Assembly: GCF_000828655.1 (NCBI RefSeq)
Contig: NZ_AP014509.1
Coordinates: forward strand, 682,001 to 746,000
Length of the DNA stretch: 64,000 nucleotides
From: Thermotoga caldifontis AZM44c09
GTDB taxonomy: Bacteria > Thermotogota > Thermotogae > Thermotogales > DSM-5069
Direction of reading: 5' to 3'
Positions within the stretch are counted from its first letter, which is position 1, and each line of letters begins with the position of its first letter. Positions 56,637 to 64,000 of the stretch are shown piece by piece. The translations under genes were made by a program, and so were the position numbers. The notes under the pieces were generated by a model. That model was not told where the DNA came from. It made no database searches and saw nothing but the letters and a program-made list of their open reading frames with translations.

Positions 56637-58021
56637 CTCTTTCGCCCCCCAACGATCAGCTCCTTCACGCGGATCGTAGGTTGTCCGACGTCTGCAGGTA
56701 CAGAACCGGATATGGAACCGCACATGCCTTGACCCCTCGCGAGGTCGTTCCCGACCATGTCTATGTTGTTTATCACTTCGATACCTTTACCTATCAGTGT
56801 CGCACCGCGTACGGGCTTGGTGATCCTGCCTTTTTCGATCAGGTAACCTTCCATGACGGCGAAGTTGAACTCGCCCGTGGCAGGATGCACCGAGCCGCCT
56901 CCCATGCGCTTGGCGTAGAGTCCGTAATCCGTGGCGGAGATGATCTCTTCCGGCAGATACTTACCTGGCATTATGAAGGTGTTGCTCATTCTGGATGTCG
57001 GTATGAACTTGTAACTTTCCCTGCGTCCACAGCCGTTGGGCTTCATGTTCATCTTCTTCGCGTGGAACCTGTCAACCAGATAGTTTTTCAGCACACCGTT
57101 TTCGATCAACACGTTGCGCTGGGTTGGAGTTCCCTCATCGTCGATGTTGCTCGAACCCCACGCGTTCGGTATCGTCCCGTCGTCCACGGCCGTGACGCAG
57201 TCCGCGGCGACTTTCTGACCGAGTTTGTTCGCGAAAACCGAGGCACCCTTCGCGACGGATGTCGCTTCCAGGGCATGCCCGCACGCTTCGTGGAAGATGA
57301 CACCTCCAAATTCGTTCGCTATCACCACGGGCATCTTGCCGGCCGGTGCGTGCTCGGCTCGAACCATTCTGTCCGCTATCCTCGCGGCCTCCGCACCTAT
57401 GTCTTTCGGGTCGTGAAGGTTGAAAAACTCAAGTCCCATGGAAGCACCAGGTCCGTAGAAGCCCGATTCCTGCTCTCCATCCTTCGATGCGACTGCGGTG
57501 ACCATCAGCCTCGTCTTGATACGTCTATCGCTCGCCATGGTCCCTTCAGAGTTCGCGATGAAGACTCTCTGATCGTAATCCCAGTACCGGACCACGACCT
57601 GTGAGATGAGGTTCGAATAGTTCTTCGCTCCTTCGTACGCGAGTTTCATGATCTTCGCTTTGTCCATTTTCGAAACTTCCAGAGGGTGCAGAACGATGAT
57701 GTGAGAATTCTTCACGTCTAAATTCGTGAGGTTCATCGGTTTGAACTGCGCAGGCTGTGTTTCCAGCACTTCGATCAACCTGTCCACCATGGCGAAAAGT
57801 TGCTTCTCCGATGGATCGTTCGTGTAAGCGTAGACCTGCTGATCTTCCTTGAACAATCTCAAGCCGAGCCCGAAGTCTCTCTCGCTGCTCGCAGAGTCGA
57901 TCCTTCCGTCGATCAGGGTTATCCTCGTGTCGAACCTGTCCTCCACGAAGATCTCGACGAAATCTGCACCCTTACTGAGACCGTAATTGATGATTTTCTC
58001 CACGAGACTGGCTTCGAGCAA
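56633..58021 (-). CDS. tldD: TldD metalloprotease subunit
   Basis: Zinc protease subunit of 462 residues. The metal motif HEACGHALEA, an HExxxH, lies in GGVIFHEACGHALEATSVAKGAS, and further family blocks are GTPTQRNVLIENGVLKNYLVDR, ESYKFIPTSRMSNTFI and GEFNFAVMEGYLIEKG. It works with PmbA encoded just after it. TTG 58021 is the start, five bases after GGGGTG; an upstream ATG at 58051 has no ribosome site. An extended -10 (TGGTAGAAT) lies about 20 bases upstream. Confidence 0.93.
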   Translation of the reverse strand: MLEASLVEKIINYGLSKGADFVEIFVEDRFDTRITLIDGRIDSASSERDFGLGLRLFKEDQQVYAYTNDPSEKQLFAMVDRLIEVLETQPAQFKPMNLTNLDVKNSHIIVLHPLEVSKMDKAKIMKLAYEGAKNYSNLISQVVVRYWDYDQRVFIANSEGTMASDRRIKTRLMVTAVASKDGEQESGFYGPGASMGLEFFNLHDPKDIGAEAARIADRMVRAEHAPAGKMPVVIANEFGGVIFHEACGHALEATSVAKGASVFANKLGQKVAADCVTAVDDGTIPNAWGSSNIDDEGTPTQRNVLIENGVLKNYLVDRFHAKKMNMKPNGCGRRESYKFIPTSRMSNTFIMPGKYLPEEIISATDYGLYAKRMGGGSVHPATGEFNFAVMEGYLIEKGRITKPVRGATLIGKGIEVINNIDMVGNDLARGQGMCGSISGSVPADVGQPTIRVKELIVGGRKR

Positions 58022-58041
58022 ACCGATCACCCCTAAAACAG

Positions 58042-58050
58042 ATTCTACCA
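58042..58050 (-). promoter_or_regulatory. Extended -10 promoter of tldD-pmbA
   Basis: The minus strand reads TGGTAGAAT, which is TG, one base and TAGAAT. It sits in the divergent gap between tldD and the methyltransferase gene, about 20 bases before the tldD TTG start. A -35 is not clear. Confidence 0.5.
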
Positions 58051-58104
58051 TTTTAAGTTCGCATCCCGTACTTGTTTCGTCTTATACTCTTGGGGGTGAG
58101 AGTT

Positions 58105-59178
58105 TTGGAGCTGGTCGCGCTCTGCACGTCCGGGCTGGAAGGAGCAGTTTGTAAAGAGCTGAAAGATATGAACTTCAAGATTTTGAAAGTGACCGCGGGT
58201 CACATACACTTCGCCGGTGAGCTTTCTGACGTCGCGAAGCTCAATCTGATGTTGCGCAGCGCGGAGCGCGTGCTGATAAAGATGGCCGAGTTTGAAGCAA
58301 AGACCTTCGACGAACTCTTCGAAGGAACCTTCAGCGCCGACTGGCAGGACCTGGTCCACGATCGGGCCACGCTGATCGTTGAGAAGGTGAAAGTGCGTAA
58401 CTCCAAGCTCTCAGCAACCGGAGCGATCGCTTCGGTGGTCAAAAAGGCCGTCTATGAAAAAATTGAATCCAAGAACGAACCGGACGGAACCGTCTATCCC
58501 CTGTACGCGTACCTGAAGAACGACATCGTGAGCGTGTTTCTGGACACCACAGGGTCACGCGCGCTGAGCAAACGGGGCTACAGATTGAAAACTTCGATCG
58601 CTCCCTTGAGAGAGACGATAGCGGCTGGCTTGATCATCGTGAGCGGTTGGAACACTCAGAGACTGCTGGTCGATCCTTTCTGTGGCAGCGGAACGATCTG
58701 CATAGAGGCCGCGCGGATGGCACTGGGTATCCTCAACGATGGGAGGGAGTTCGCGTTCCAGAGTTGGCCGATCTTCAAAGATGTGAGGATGGAAAAGGTA
58801 GATACCAAGAAGCGGGAGAATCGACTCGTTTCGCTCGGTTTCGACAAAGATCCATCGATGGTATCGATTGCCCGTGAGAACGCACTGAGGGCGGGTGTGA
58901 ACGATTCTGTCAGATTCTTAAACAAGGCTTTCGAAGAGCTGGAAAGCTTCAAAAATGTTCATGTGGTGACTAATCCCCCGTACGGGCTCAGGATCAAAAA
59001 CGTTGACGAAGATTTTCACTCACACCTTGCGAGGTTGTTCGACATTTTCGAAGACTCGACCGTCTGCTTCCTGAGTCCAGCAGCGGATCTGGAACGTGTT
59101 TTCAAGCGGAAGGCATCGAAGAAGATCAAGTTTCAAAACAGCGGTGTGTGGACCTACTTTTATATCTTCGAATCCTGA
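58105..59178 (+). CDS. THUMP-domain RNA methyltransferase (RlmL/TrmN-like)
   Basis: A 357-residue RNA guanine-N2 methyltransferase type protein. The N-terminal ferredoxin-like plus THUMP region covers residues 1-150 (LVALCTSGLEGAVCKELKDM, then KVKVRNSKLSATGAIAS), and the catalytic domain has the SAM motif DPFCGSGTICIEAARMALG and the NPPYGLRI motif typical of N2-guanine or N6-adenine methylation. Whether 23S rRNA or tRNA is the target cannot be told. TTG 58105 lies six bases after GGGGGTG. The gene is convergent with rpoC. Confidence 0.88.
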   Translation: MELVALCTSGLEGAVCKELKDMNFKILKVTAGHIHFAGELSDVAKLNLMLRSAERVLIKMAEFEAKTFDELFEGTFSADWQDLVHDRATLIVEKVKVRNSKLSATGAIASVVKKAVYEKIESKNEPDGTVYPLYAYLKNDIVSVFLDTTGSRALSKRGYRLKTSIAPLRETIAAGLIIVSGWNTQRLLVDPFCGSGTICIEAARMALGILNDGREFAFQSWPIFKDVRMEKVDTKKRENRLVSLGFDKDPSMVSIARENALRAGVNDSVRFLNKAFEELESFKNVHVVTNPPYGLRIKNVDEDFHSHLARLFDIFEDSTVCFLSPAADLERVFKRKASKKIKFQNSGVWTYFYIFES

Positions 59179-59181
59179 TGT

Positions 59182-59209
59182 GAAACAGAAAGGGCCCCAC
59201 GCGGGGCCC
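59182..59209 (-). terminator. Intrinsic terminator of rpoC
   Basis: On the minus strand GGGCCCC-GCGT-GGGGCCC is followed by TTTCTGTTTC. It begins eight bases after the rpoC stop. The T-stretch is interrupted but the seven G-C pairs are strong. On the plus strand no T-run follows, so it belongs to rpoC. Confidence 0.8.
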
Positions 59210-59217
59210 CGACATGT

Positions 59218-62200
59218 TCACGCCATCTTTTCTTCTTCCGCTGCGCGTGGAGTTTCTTCGATCTGAATGTTCGCGAATATCTCCAGACCCGTACCGGATG
59301 GTATGAGCTGGCCCACGATCACGTTTTCTTTCAATCCTTTCAGGTAATCGATCCTACCTTCGATCGCGGCTTCCGTTAGTACCTGTGGCGTTTGCTGGAA
59401 CGAGGCCGCGCTGAGCCATCCTTCCTGTTCCAGCGATGCTTTGGTGATTCTCAGCAGCCTCCTTCTGTACTTCATGGGCTCTTTGGGTGCGATCTGGTAG
59501 GTCGTGGGTCTGCCTTCCTCCATCACAACGATCTCTTTCACGCCTGCGGCGACAGCTTTTTCAACGATCTCTTCTGTGACTTCTGCACCCTCTGGAGCTA
59601 TTTCCTCAACCTCGTCTTTGAGCTTCGCCACGATCTTCTTGGCGAGAATTTTTCCAACCACGGCGTTTCTGTTGCTCTGCACGTGTGCGTTCGCTTTCAG
59701 TATTTCGTCGTTTATTCGTCTCGCTTCGGCTAACGTCAGCAGCTCACCGGGCAGATAATCCGTATCTCCAGGATCGATGACTTCCACCCTGCTGAGCATC
59801 TGCCTGATGATTATTTCGAAGTGTTTGTTGTGTATCTCCACACCCTGTTCGTGGTAAACTTTTTGCGTTTCCGTGAGCAGGTACATCGCCGTGGCTTCAA
59901 CACCGAGCGTGTCCATGAGTTTTCTGAGTTTTACGGCTCCAGTGGTGAGCATCTGACCGGGCAGCACTTTCTGACCTCTGCTCACATTCTCTTTCACCTT
60001 TTCAGGGACCTCGTACTCGTGTATCTCACCGGAGAGGTCTTCGACGTAAATCTTCTTCTTTCCATCGACTTCCTTTATGTCCTTCACCCAGCCAGAGACA
60101 GTGCAGAACACTCCTTCTGGCTCCTTGAGCTTCTTTCTCGCTTCGAAGAGTTCTTCAGCCCTCGGCAGACCCTGTGTTATGTCGGCCGCCGTCGCGATAC
60201 CACCGGTGTGGAAGGTTCTCATGGTGAGCTGTGTTCCAGGTTCTCCTATGGATTGCGCCGCGATTATTCCCACAGCCTCACCGACGTTGACCACTTTGTG
60301 GTTCGACAAGTCCATGCCGTAGCACATCGCACAAACACCGTGTTCAGCTTCGCAGGTCAGCGGCGATCTCACGTAGATGTTCGGCCTTACTTTGACGGAA
60401 CTGACACCGTTCTGTTCGAGCACCATCGCCGTCACTTCATCGATCTCTTCCTGGAACACGAGCAACTGCTTCTCACCTTTCTTGTCCATGACCGTTTCCT
60501 GAGCGATCGTTCCGACGACGGGATAGACCTTTATCTTGATCTGTTTCTTACCCGCGTTGCGAGCGTTTCTAACCAGGTCCCAGGTGACCTCACTTCCGGC
60601 CTCGTAAACAGAACCATCCTCGAGCCTGATTTCTTCATCCGTAATCGCGTATGCAGATGGTAACTGCAGGCTCTGCAGATCCAGGACCTGTTCAACGCAA
60701 ACGGGAACAGAAACGACGTATTCTGAGAGGAACTTCGCATCATCGTCGGACAACATCGTGTTTCTGACGTACTCGCGGCCCGTATTCGGATTCTTCACGA
60801 CTTCTCCTGTGAGCGGATCGATGACGTCCCTTGCGAGAATTCTACCGAACAGGAAATCCTTCAACTCCTGCACAGTCAAGGTACCACTTATGAGTTTCAT
60901 CGCTTTGATACCGTTTTCTGTACCGCAGTCGGTCATCGTTATGAACACGCCCTGAGCCACGTCGACGAGCCTCCTGGTGAGGTATCCTGCCGAAGATGTC
61001 CTGAGTGCGGTGTCAGCGGCTCCTTTTCTTGCACCGTGCGTCGAGATGAAGAACTCGAGTGAACTCAAACCTTCGCGGAAGTTCGAGATTATGGGTATTT
61101 CGATCGTTTTTCCTGACGGGTCTGCCATGAGGCCCCTCATGCCTGCGAGTTGCTTGACCTGGTCTATGTTACCCCTCGCACCGGACTTGACCATCATGAA
61201 CACGGGGTTGAACGGATTCTCACCGAGCGCTTCATAAGTGACCTTCTGCACTTCCTTTGTCGCGTCTGTCCATATCTTTATGATCTCCTTGTACCTTTCT
61301 TCATAGGTGAGGAACCCTTCCAAGTACTCTTGTTCGACCTTTTCAACCTTGCTCAGGGCATCTCTTATGATCTCGTCCTTCTTCGGTGACACAACCAGGT
61401 CTTTGAGCGAGATCGTGAGTCCAGAAACGGTCGCGTAGTGGAAACCGAGATCTTTTATGTCGTCGAGCAGATCTGCCGTCGTTTCCATGCCGTGCCGCTT
61501 GAAGGTTTCGTATATGAGCTCTTTGATCTCGTTCTTGCCGAACGTCTTGGAGTAGTCCCTCAGATCTTCCGGAACGATCTCGTTGAATATGATGCGCCCA
61601 ACGGTGGTTTTGACTATTCTTTCTTCACCGTTCTGTTTGACTCTGGCCATCACGGGTGTGTGCAATCCGACCCAGCCCAGCGAATGGGCCAAGATGGCCT
61701 CTTCAGGCGAGCTGAACCTGAACTTGATCCTGTCGATGCTCATAGAGTCGTAGTCTCTGTTCACTGCGGTGAGATAGTAGATACCGACTATGATATCCTT
61801 TCCCGGCATAGAGATGGGCTGCCCGTGCGCGGGAGATATGATGTTGTACCTCGACAGCATCAGATAACGAGCCTCTGCCTGTGCGGCGGCCGAAAGAGGT
61901 ACGTGCACTGCCATCTGGTCTCCGTCGAAGTCAGCGTTGAAGGGTGGACAGACCAGAGGATGCAACTGTATCGCGTTGCCTTCTATCAGCTTCGGTTCGA
62001 AGGCCTGTATCGACATTCTGTGCAGTGTCGGAGCGCGGTTGAGGAGCACGGTTTGCCCTTTGATGACTTCCTCCAGAACGTCCCATGCTTCAGGCATCTC
62101 GCGTTCTATGATGGCTTTCTTCAGTTTTCTGGCGGTCCTGCTGCTTTCTCCACTATCTTCAAGCAGCTTCGCGAGCACGAACGGTTTGAAGAGCTCCAGA

Positions 62201-64000
62201 GCCATCTTCTTCGGCAAACCGCACTGGTGGATCTTCAGCTCCGGACCGACCACTATGACGGCCCTTCCGGAATAATCTACGCGCTTACCCAGCAAGTTCC
62301 TCCTGAAGCGACCCTTCTTGCCCTTCACGAGATCTGTTAGGGATTTCAGGGGCCTGCCGTTTCTGTCGGTGACGGGTCTGCCGATCCTACCGTTGTATAT
62401 CAGACTGTCAACGGCTTCCTGGAGCATCCTCATCTCGTTTCTGATCATGACTTCAGGTGCGTTCAGTTCCAGGAACCTCTTCAACCTGTTGTTCCTGTTT
62501 ATAACCCTCCTGTAGAGATCGTTCAGGTCAGTCGTTGCGAACCTGCCTCCGTCGATCTGGATCATGGGTCTCAGTTCAGGAGGTATCACCGGGAGTGCTT
62601 CCAGAACCATCCATTCAGGTCTCGTACCGGATTTGATGAGACTCTTGACGATCTTCAACCTTCTCAACAGCTTCAGAGCCCTACCACTGCTCTTTGGAAG
62701 CTCTGCGAGCTCGGCCTCTATCTGCGCTCTCAGTTTTTCGAGATCTATCATTTCGAGCAGTTTCTTCACGGCAGCGGCCCCGTAATGTGCTTCGATCTTG
62801 CCAGGATAGAGCTCTTTGTAAGCCTCGTATTCATTCTCCGTTATGATGGAACCTACCGTCAACCCGGTTTCCTTGGCGAGTTCTTCGTCTATCCTGGTGA
62901 TGGCGAGGATAGGTCTATCGTTCTCAACTTCCGTTTCCACGGTGAACTGATCGGGATAGTATTCTTGGAAGATCCTGTACTCACTCAGAGACAGATGTTC
63001 ATCTTCAAAAAGGAACCTGTCCGCGAGGTAGTCGCCAGCCTTCACCTTGTCACCATCGTTGACGTATGCGAGAGCGCCCTCGAATATGGGATACTTCTTC
63101 TCTGCCGCAACCTGTTCGATGTAGACAGATCCCGAGGACAGAACTTCGTAAGAACCGTCCTCGAGAGGTCTGACGTTCAGTTCTTTTCCAAACACGACCC
63201 GTCCTGAGGCAGGACTCTTTACGGCCTGAATCACTCCTGCGGTCCAGATCTGGTCTCCAGCTTTGACCTTCGCCCCATTCTTAACGGTGAGTCGGCAGCA
63301 GTAGGGGATGGAAAGCGTCAACGGTTGTTCTTTGCTCGTCGCGTGTGGTTTCAAAGTCAGGCTGGAAGTCAACTCATCGATCTCGACAGTTCCATCGAAC
63401 GGAGCGTAGAACGCTGGTATCTGTTTTTCGGCGACCAGGATGTCGTTCTCGGATACCTCCTGGTTGTTCTTAACCAGAAGGATCATCCCGGGGAAGAGCT
63501 GCACCTGCGATTTGACAACGTTCCTGACGGTGATCCAGGTTATGGTCCTTCCAGTGTTGGAACGCTCGTTCTTCACGCTCACTTCACCGTCTATTTCGGA
63601 TATGACCGGGGTCTTCGGGTTCTTAACTATGACCGCCTGTTCGGCTTCGAAGTCCAGAACTTTCTTGTATATGTTGTACTCCGTTTCGTATATTATGTCG
63701 CCTTCGGCGAACTGCGTCTTCTTCGAATTGGTAACGATGTAAGCCTTCTCTATGATGCGCCTGCTTCCGTAGTAGATGATGTTTTCAAGGTCCCGTGTCG
63801 GTATGTTCAGCAGAGTGGACAGAATGCTCGGTGTACTCTTCAGATACCATATGTGAACTACCGGTGCGGCGAGCTCTATGTGCCCCATCCTCTTCCTTCT
63901 GGATTCTTTCGATTCCACTCTCACGCCGCACCTCTCGCAGACCGTTCCTTCATATTTCTTGCCTTTGTACTTTCCGCAGGCGCACTCATAATCTTTCGTG
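59218..64000 (-). CDS. rpoC: DNA-directed RNA polymerase beta' subunit (5' end outside window)
   Basis: The largest RNA polymerase subunit, about 1594 residues present, with its first residues beyond base 64000. The window edge begins in the N-terminal zinc ribbon ([20 protein letters not shown]). After [19 protein letters not shown] a long insertion of about 300 residues made of sandwich-barrel motifs appears ([29 protein letters not shown]), as in other Thermotoga beta' subunits. The catalytic [12 protein letters not shown] with its three Asp, the bridge helix region ([30 protein letters not shown]) and the second zinc site ([13 protein letters not shown]) are intact. A terminator follows. 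rpoB should lie just outside. Confidence 0.97.
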   Translation of the reverse strand, partial: TKDYECACGKYKGKKYEGTVCERCGVRVESKESRRKRMGHIELAAPVVHIWYLKSTPSILSTLLNIPTRDLENIIYYGSRRIIEKAYIVTNSKKTQFAEGDIIYETEYNIYKKVLDFEAEQAVIVKNPKTPVISEIDGEVSVKNERSNTGRTITWITVRNVVKSQVQLFPGMILLVKNNQEVSENDILVAEKQIPAFYAPFDGTVEIDELTSSLTLKPHATSKEQPLTLSIPYCCRLTVKNGAKVKAGDQIWTAGVIQAVKSPASGRVVFGKELNVRPLEDGSYEVLSSGSVYIEQVAAEKKYPIFEGALAYVNDGDKVKAGDYLADRFLFEDEHLSLSEYRIFQEYYPDQFTVETEVENDRPILAITRIDEELAKETGLTVGSIITENEYEAYKELYPGKIEAHYGAAAVKKLLEMIDLEKLRAQIEAELAELPKSSGRALKLLRRLKIVKSLIKSGTRPEWMVLEALPVIPPELRPMIQIDGGRFATTDLNDLYRRVINRNNRLKRFLELNAPEVMIRNEMRMLQEAVDSLIYNGRIGRPVTDRNGRPLKSLTDLVKGKKGRFRRNLLGKRVDYSGRAVIVVGPELKIHQCGLPKKMALELFKPFVLAKLLEDSGESSRTARKLKKAIIEREMPEAWDVLEEVIKGQTVLLNRAPTLHRMSIQAFEPKLIEGNAIQLHPLVCPPFNADFDGDQMAVHVPLSAAAQAEARYLMLSRYNIISPAHGQPISMPGKDIIVGIYYLTAVNRDYDSMSIDRIKFRFSSPEEAILAHSLGWVGLHTPVMARVKQNGEERIVKTTVGRIIFNEIVPEDLRDYSKTFGKNEIKELIYETFKRHGMETTADLLDDIKDLGFHYATVSGLTISLKDLVVSPKKDEIIRDALSKVEKVEQEYLEGFLTYEERYKEIIKIWTDATKEVQKVTYEALGENPFNPVFMMVKSGARGNIDQVKQLAGMRGLMADPSGKTIEIPIISNFREGLSSLEFFISTHGARKGAADTALRTSSAGYLTRRLVDVAQGVFITMTDCGTENGIKAMKLISGTLTVQELKDFLFGRILARDVIDPLTGEVVKNPNTGREYVRNTMLSDDDAKFLSEYVVSVPVCVEQVLDLQSLQLPSAYAITDEEIRLEDGSVYEAGSEVTWDLVRNARNAGKKQIKIKVYPVVGTIAQETVMDKKGEKQLLVFQEEIDEVTAMVLEQNGVSSVKVRPNIYVRSPLTCEAEHGVCAMCYGMDLSNHKVVNVGEAVGIIAAQSIGEPGTQLTMRTFHTGGIATAADITQGLPRAEELFEARKKLKEPEGVFCTVSGWVKDIKEVDGKKKIYVEDLSGEIHEYEVPEKVKENVSRGQKVLPGQMLTTGAVKLRKLMDTLGVEATAMYLLTETQKVYHEQGVEIHNKHFEIIIRQMLSRVEVIDPGDTDYLPGELLTLAEARRINDEILKANAHVQSNRNAVVGKILAKKIVAKLKDEVEEIAPEGAEVTEEIVEKAVAAGVKEIVVMEEGRPTTYQIAPKEPMKYRRRLLRITKASLEQEGWLSAASFQQTPQVLTEAAIEGRIDYLKGLKENVIVGQLIPSGTGLEIFANIQIEETPRAAEEEKMA

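Noticed and set aside
59821-62340. Long plus-strand open frames opposite rpoC
   Set aside because: They mirror conserved rpoC codons, match no family and have no start context. Long antisense frames are expected in genes with this codon usage.
1-64000. CRISPR arrays, insertion sequences, prophage or integron features
   Set aside because: No direct repeat array with spacers, transposase, integrase or terminal inverted repeats was found; the RecB/Cas4-like protein at 12546 has no cas neighbours.

Overview
The window comes from a thermophilic bacterium of the Thermotogota, most likely a Pseudothermotoga- or Thermotoga-like species. I infer this from close resemblance of many proteins to families I know from Thermotoga maritima (WhiA, endonuclease V, sliding clamp, TM0106-type nuclease, an iron alcohol dehydrogenase, an RNA polymerase beta' with a long N-terminal insertion), from genes packed with 4-base overlaps, and from frequent GTG and TTG starts. 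Species cannot be fixed by reading alone. Both ends cut genes: the 3' part of ddl at the left and all but the start of rpoC at the right. No CRISPR array, insertion sequence, prophage or integrase was seen, and no stretch over 300 bases lacks a gene.

Layout. 1-2546 (+): ddl, a divergent sliding-clamp-like protein and a two-gene chromate transporter. 2536-15294 (-): NAD synthetase, RNase H, a DUF368 lipid carrier protein, an ABC importer of SsuABC/TauABC type, a single [FeFe] hydrogenase, infC-rpmI-rplT, tRNA-Lys and tRNA-Arg, a TetR regulator with a radical SAM enzyme and a probable operator, a RecB-like nuclease and hutH. 15407-23428 (+): a coiled-coil protein, zapA, murI, rapZ, yvcK, whiA, nrdR, greA, lysS and a SurA/PpiD-like chaperone, then a terminator and tRNA-Gln (-). 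23592-34513 (+): a nucleoside kinase, secreted proteins, trmI, ctpA, an RND exporter unit, a glycosyltransferase, a DUF3307 protein and birA. An S4-domain gene (-) precedes 34994-42639 (+), a type IV pilus / type II secretion assembly cluster (PilC, pilin-like, PilM, PilN, PilO, PilP-like, a giant PilQ secretin), then a MEMO-family gene. 43456-50526 (-): DUF167, LCP protein, endonuclease V, alcohol dehydrogenase, rlmI, aminotransferase, murJ. 50570-55352 (+): two membrane-tethered Mrr-fold proteins, kamA, a P-loop protein, dnaN and an ABC ATPase. 55314-58021 (-): tldD and pmbA. Then a THUMP methyltransferase (+) and rpoC (-).

Themes. Cell-envelope growth genes are scattered through the window (ddl, murI, murJ, DUF368, LCP, ZapA). 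Several genes seem to begin with non-standard codons placed 5-6 bases after a good Shine-Dalgarno sequence: ATT for infC, CTG for murI, ATT for rlmI, and perhaps a non-standard codon for the pilin-like gene. The most novel candidates are the clamp-fold protein beside ddl, the tandem membrane-anchored Mrr-fold pair in which one copy has lost its catalytic residues, the TetR/radical SAM unit with its palindrome, and the P-loop protein coupled to kamA. Most of the rest is conserved housekeeping DNA. All family calls are from motif reading; no database search was possible.
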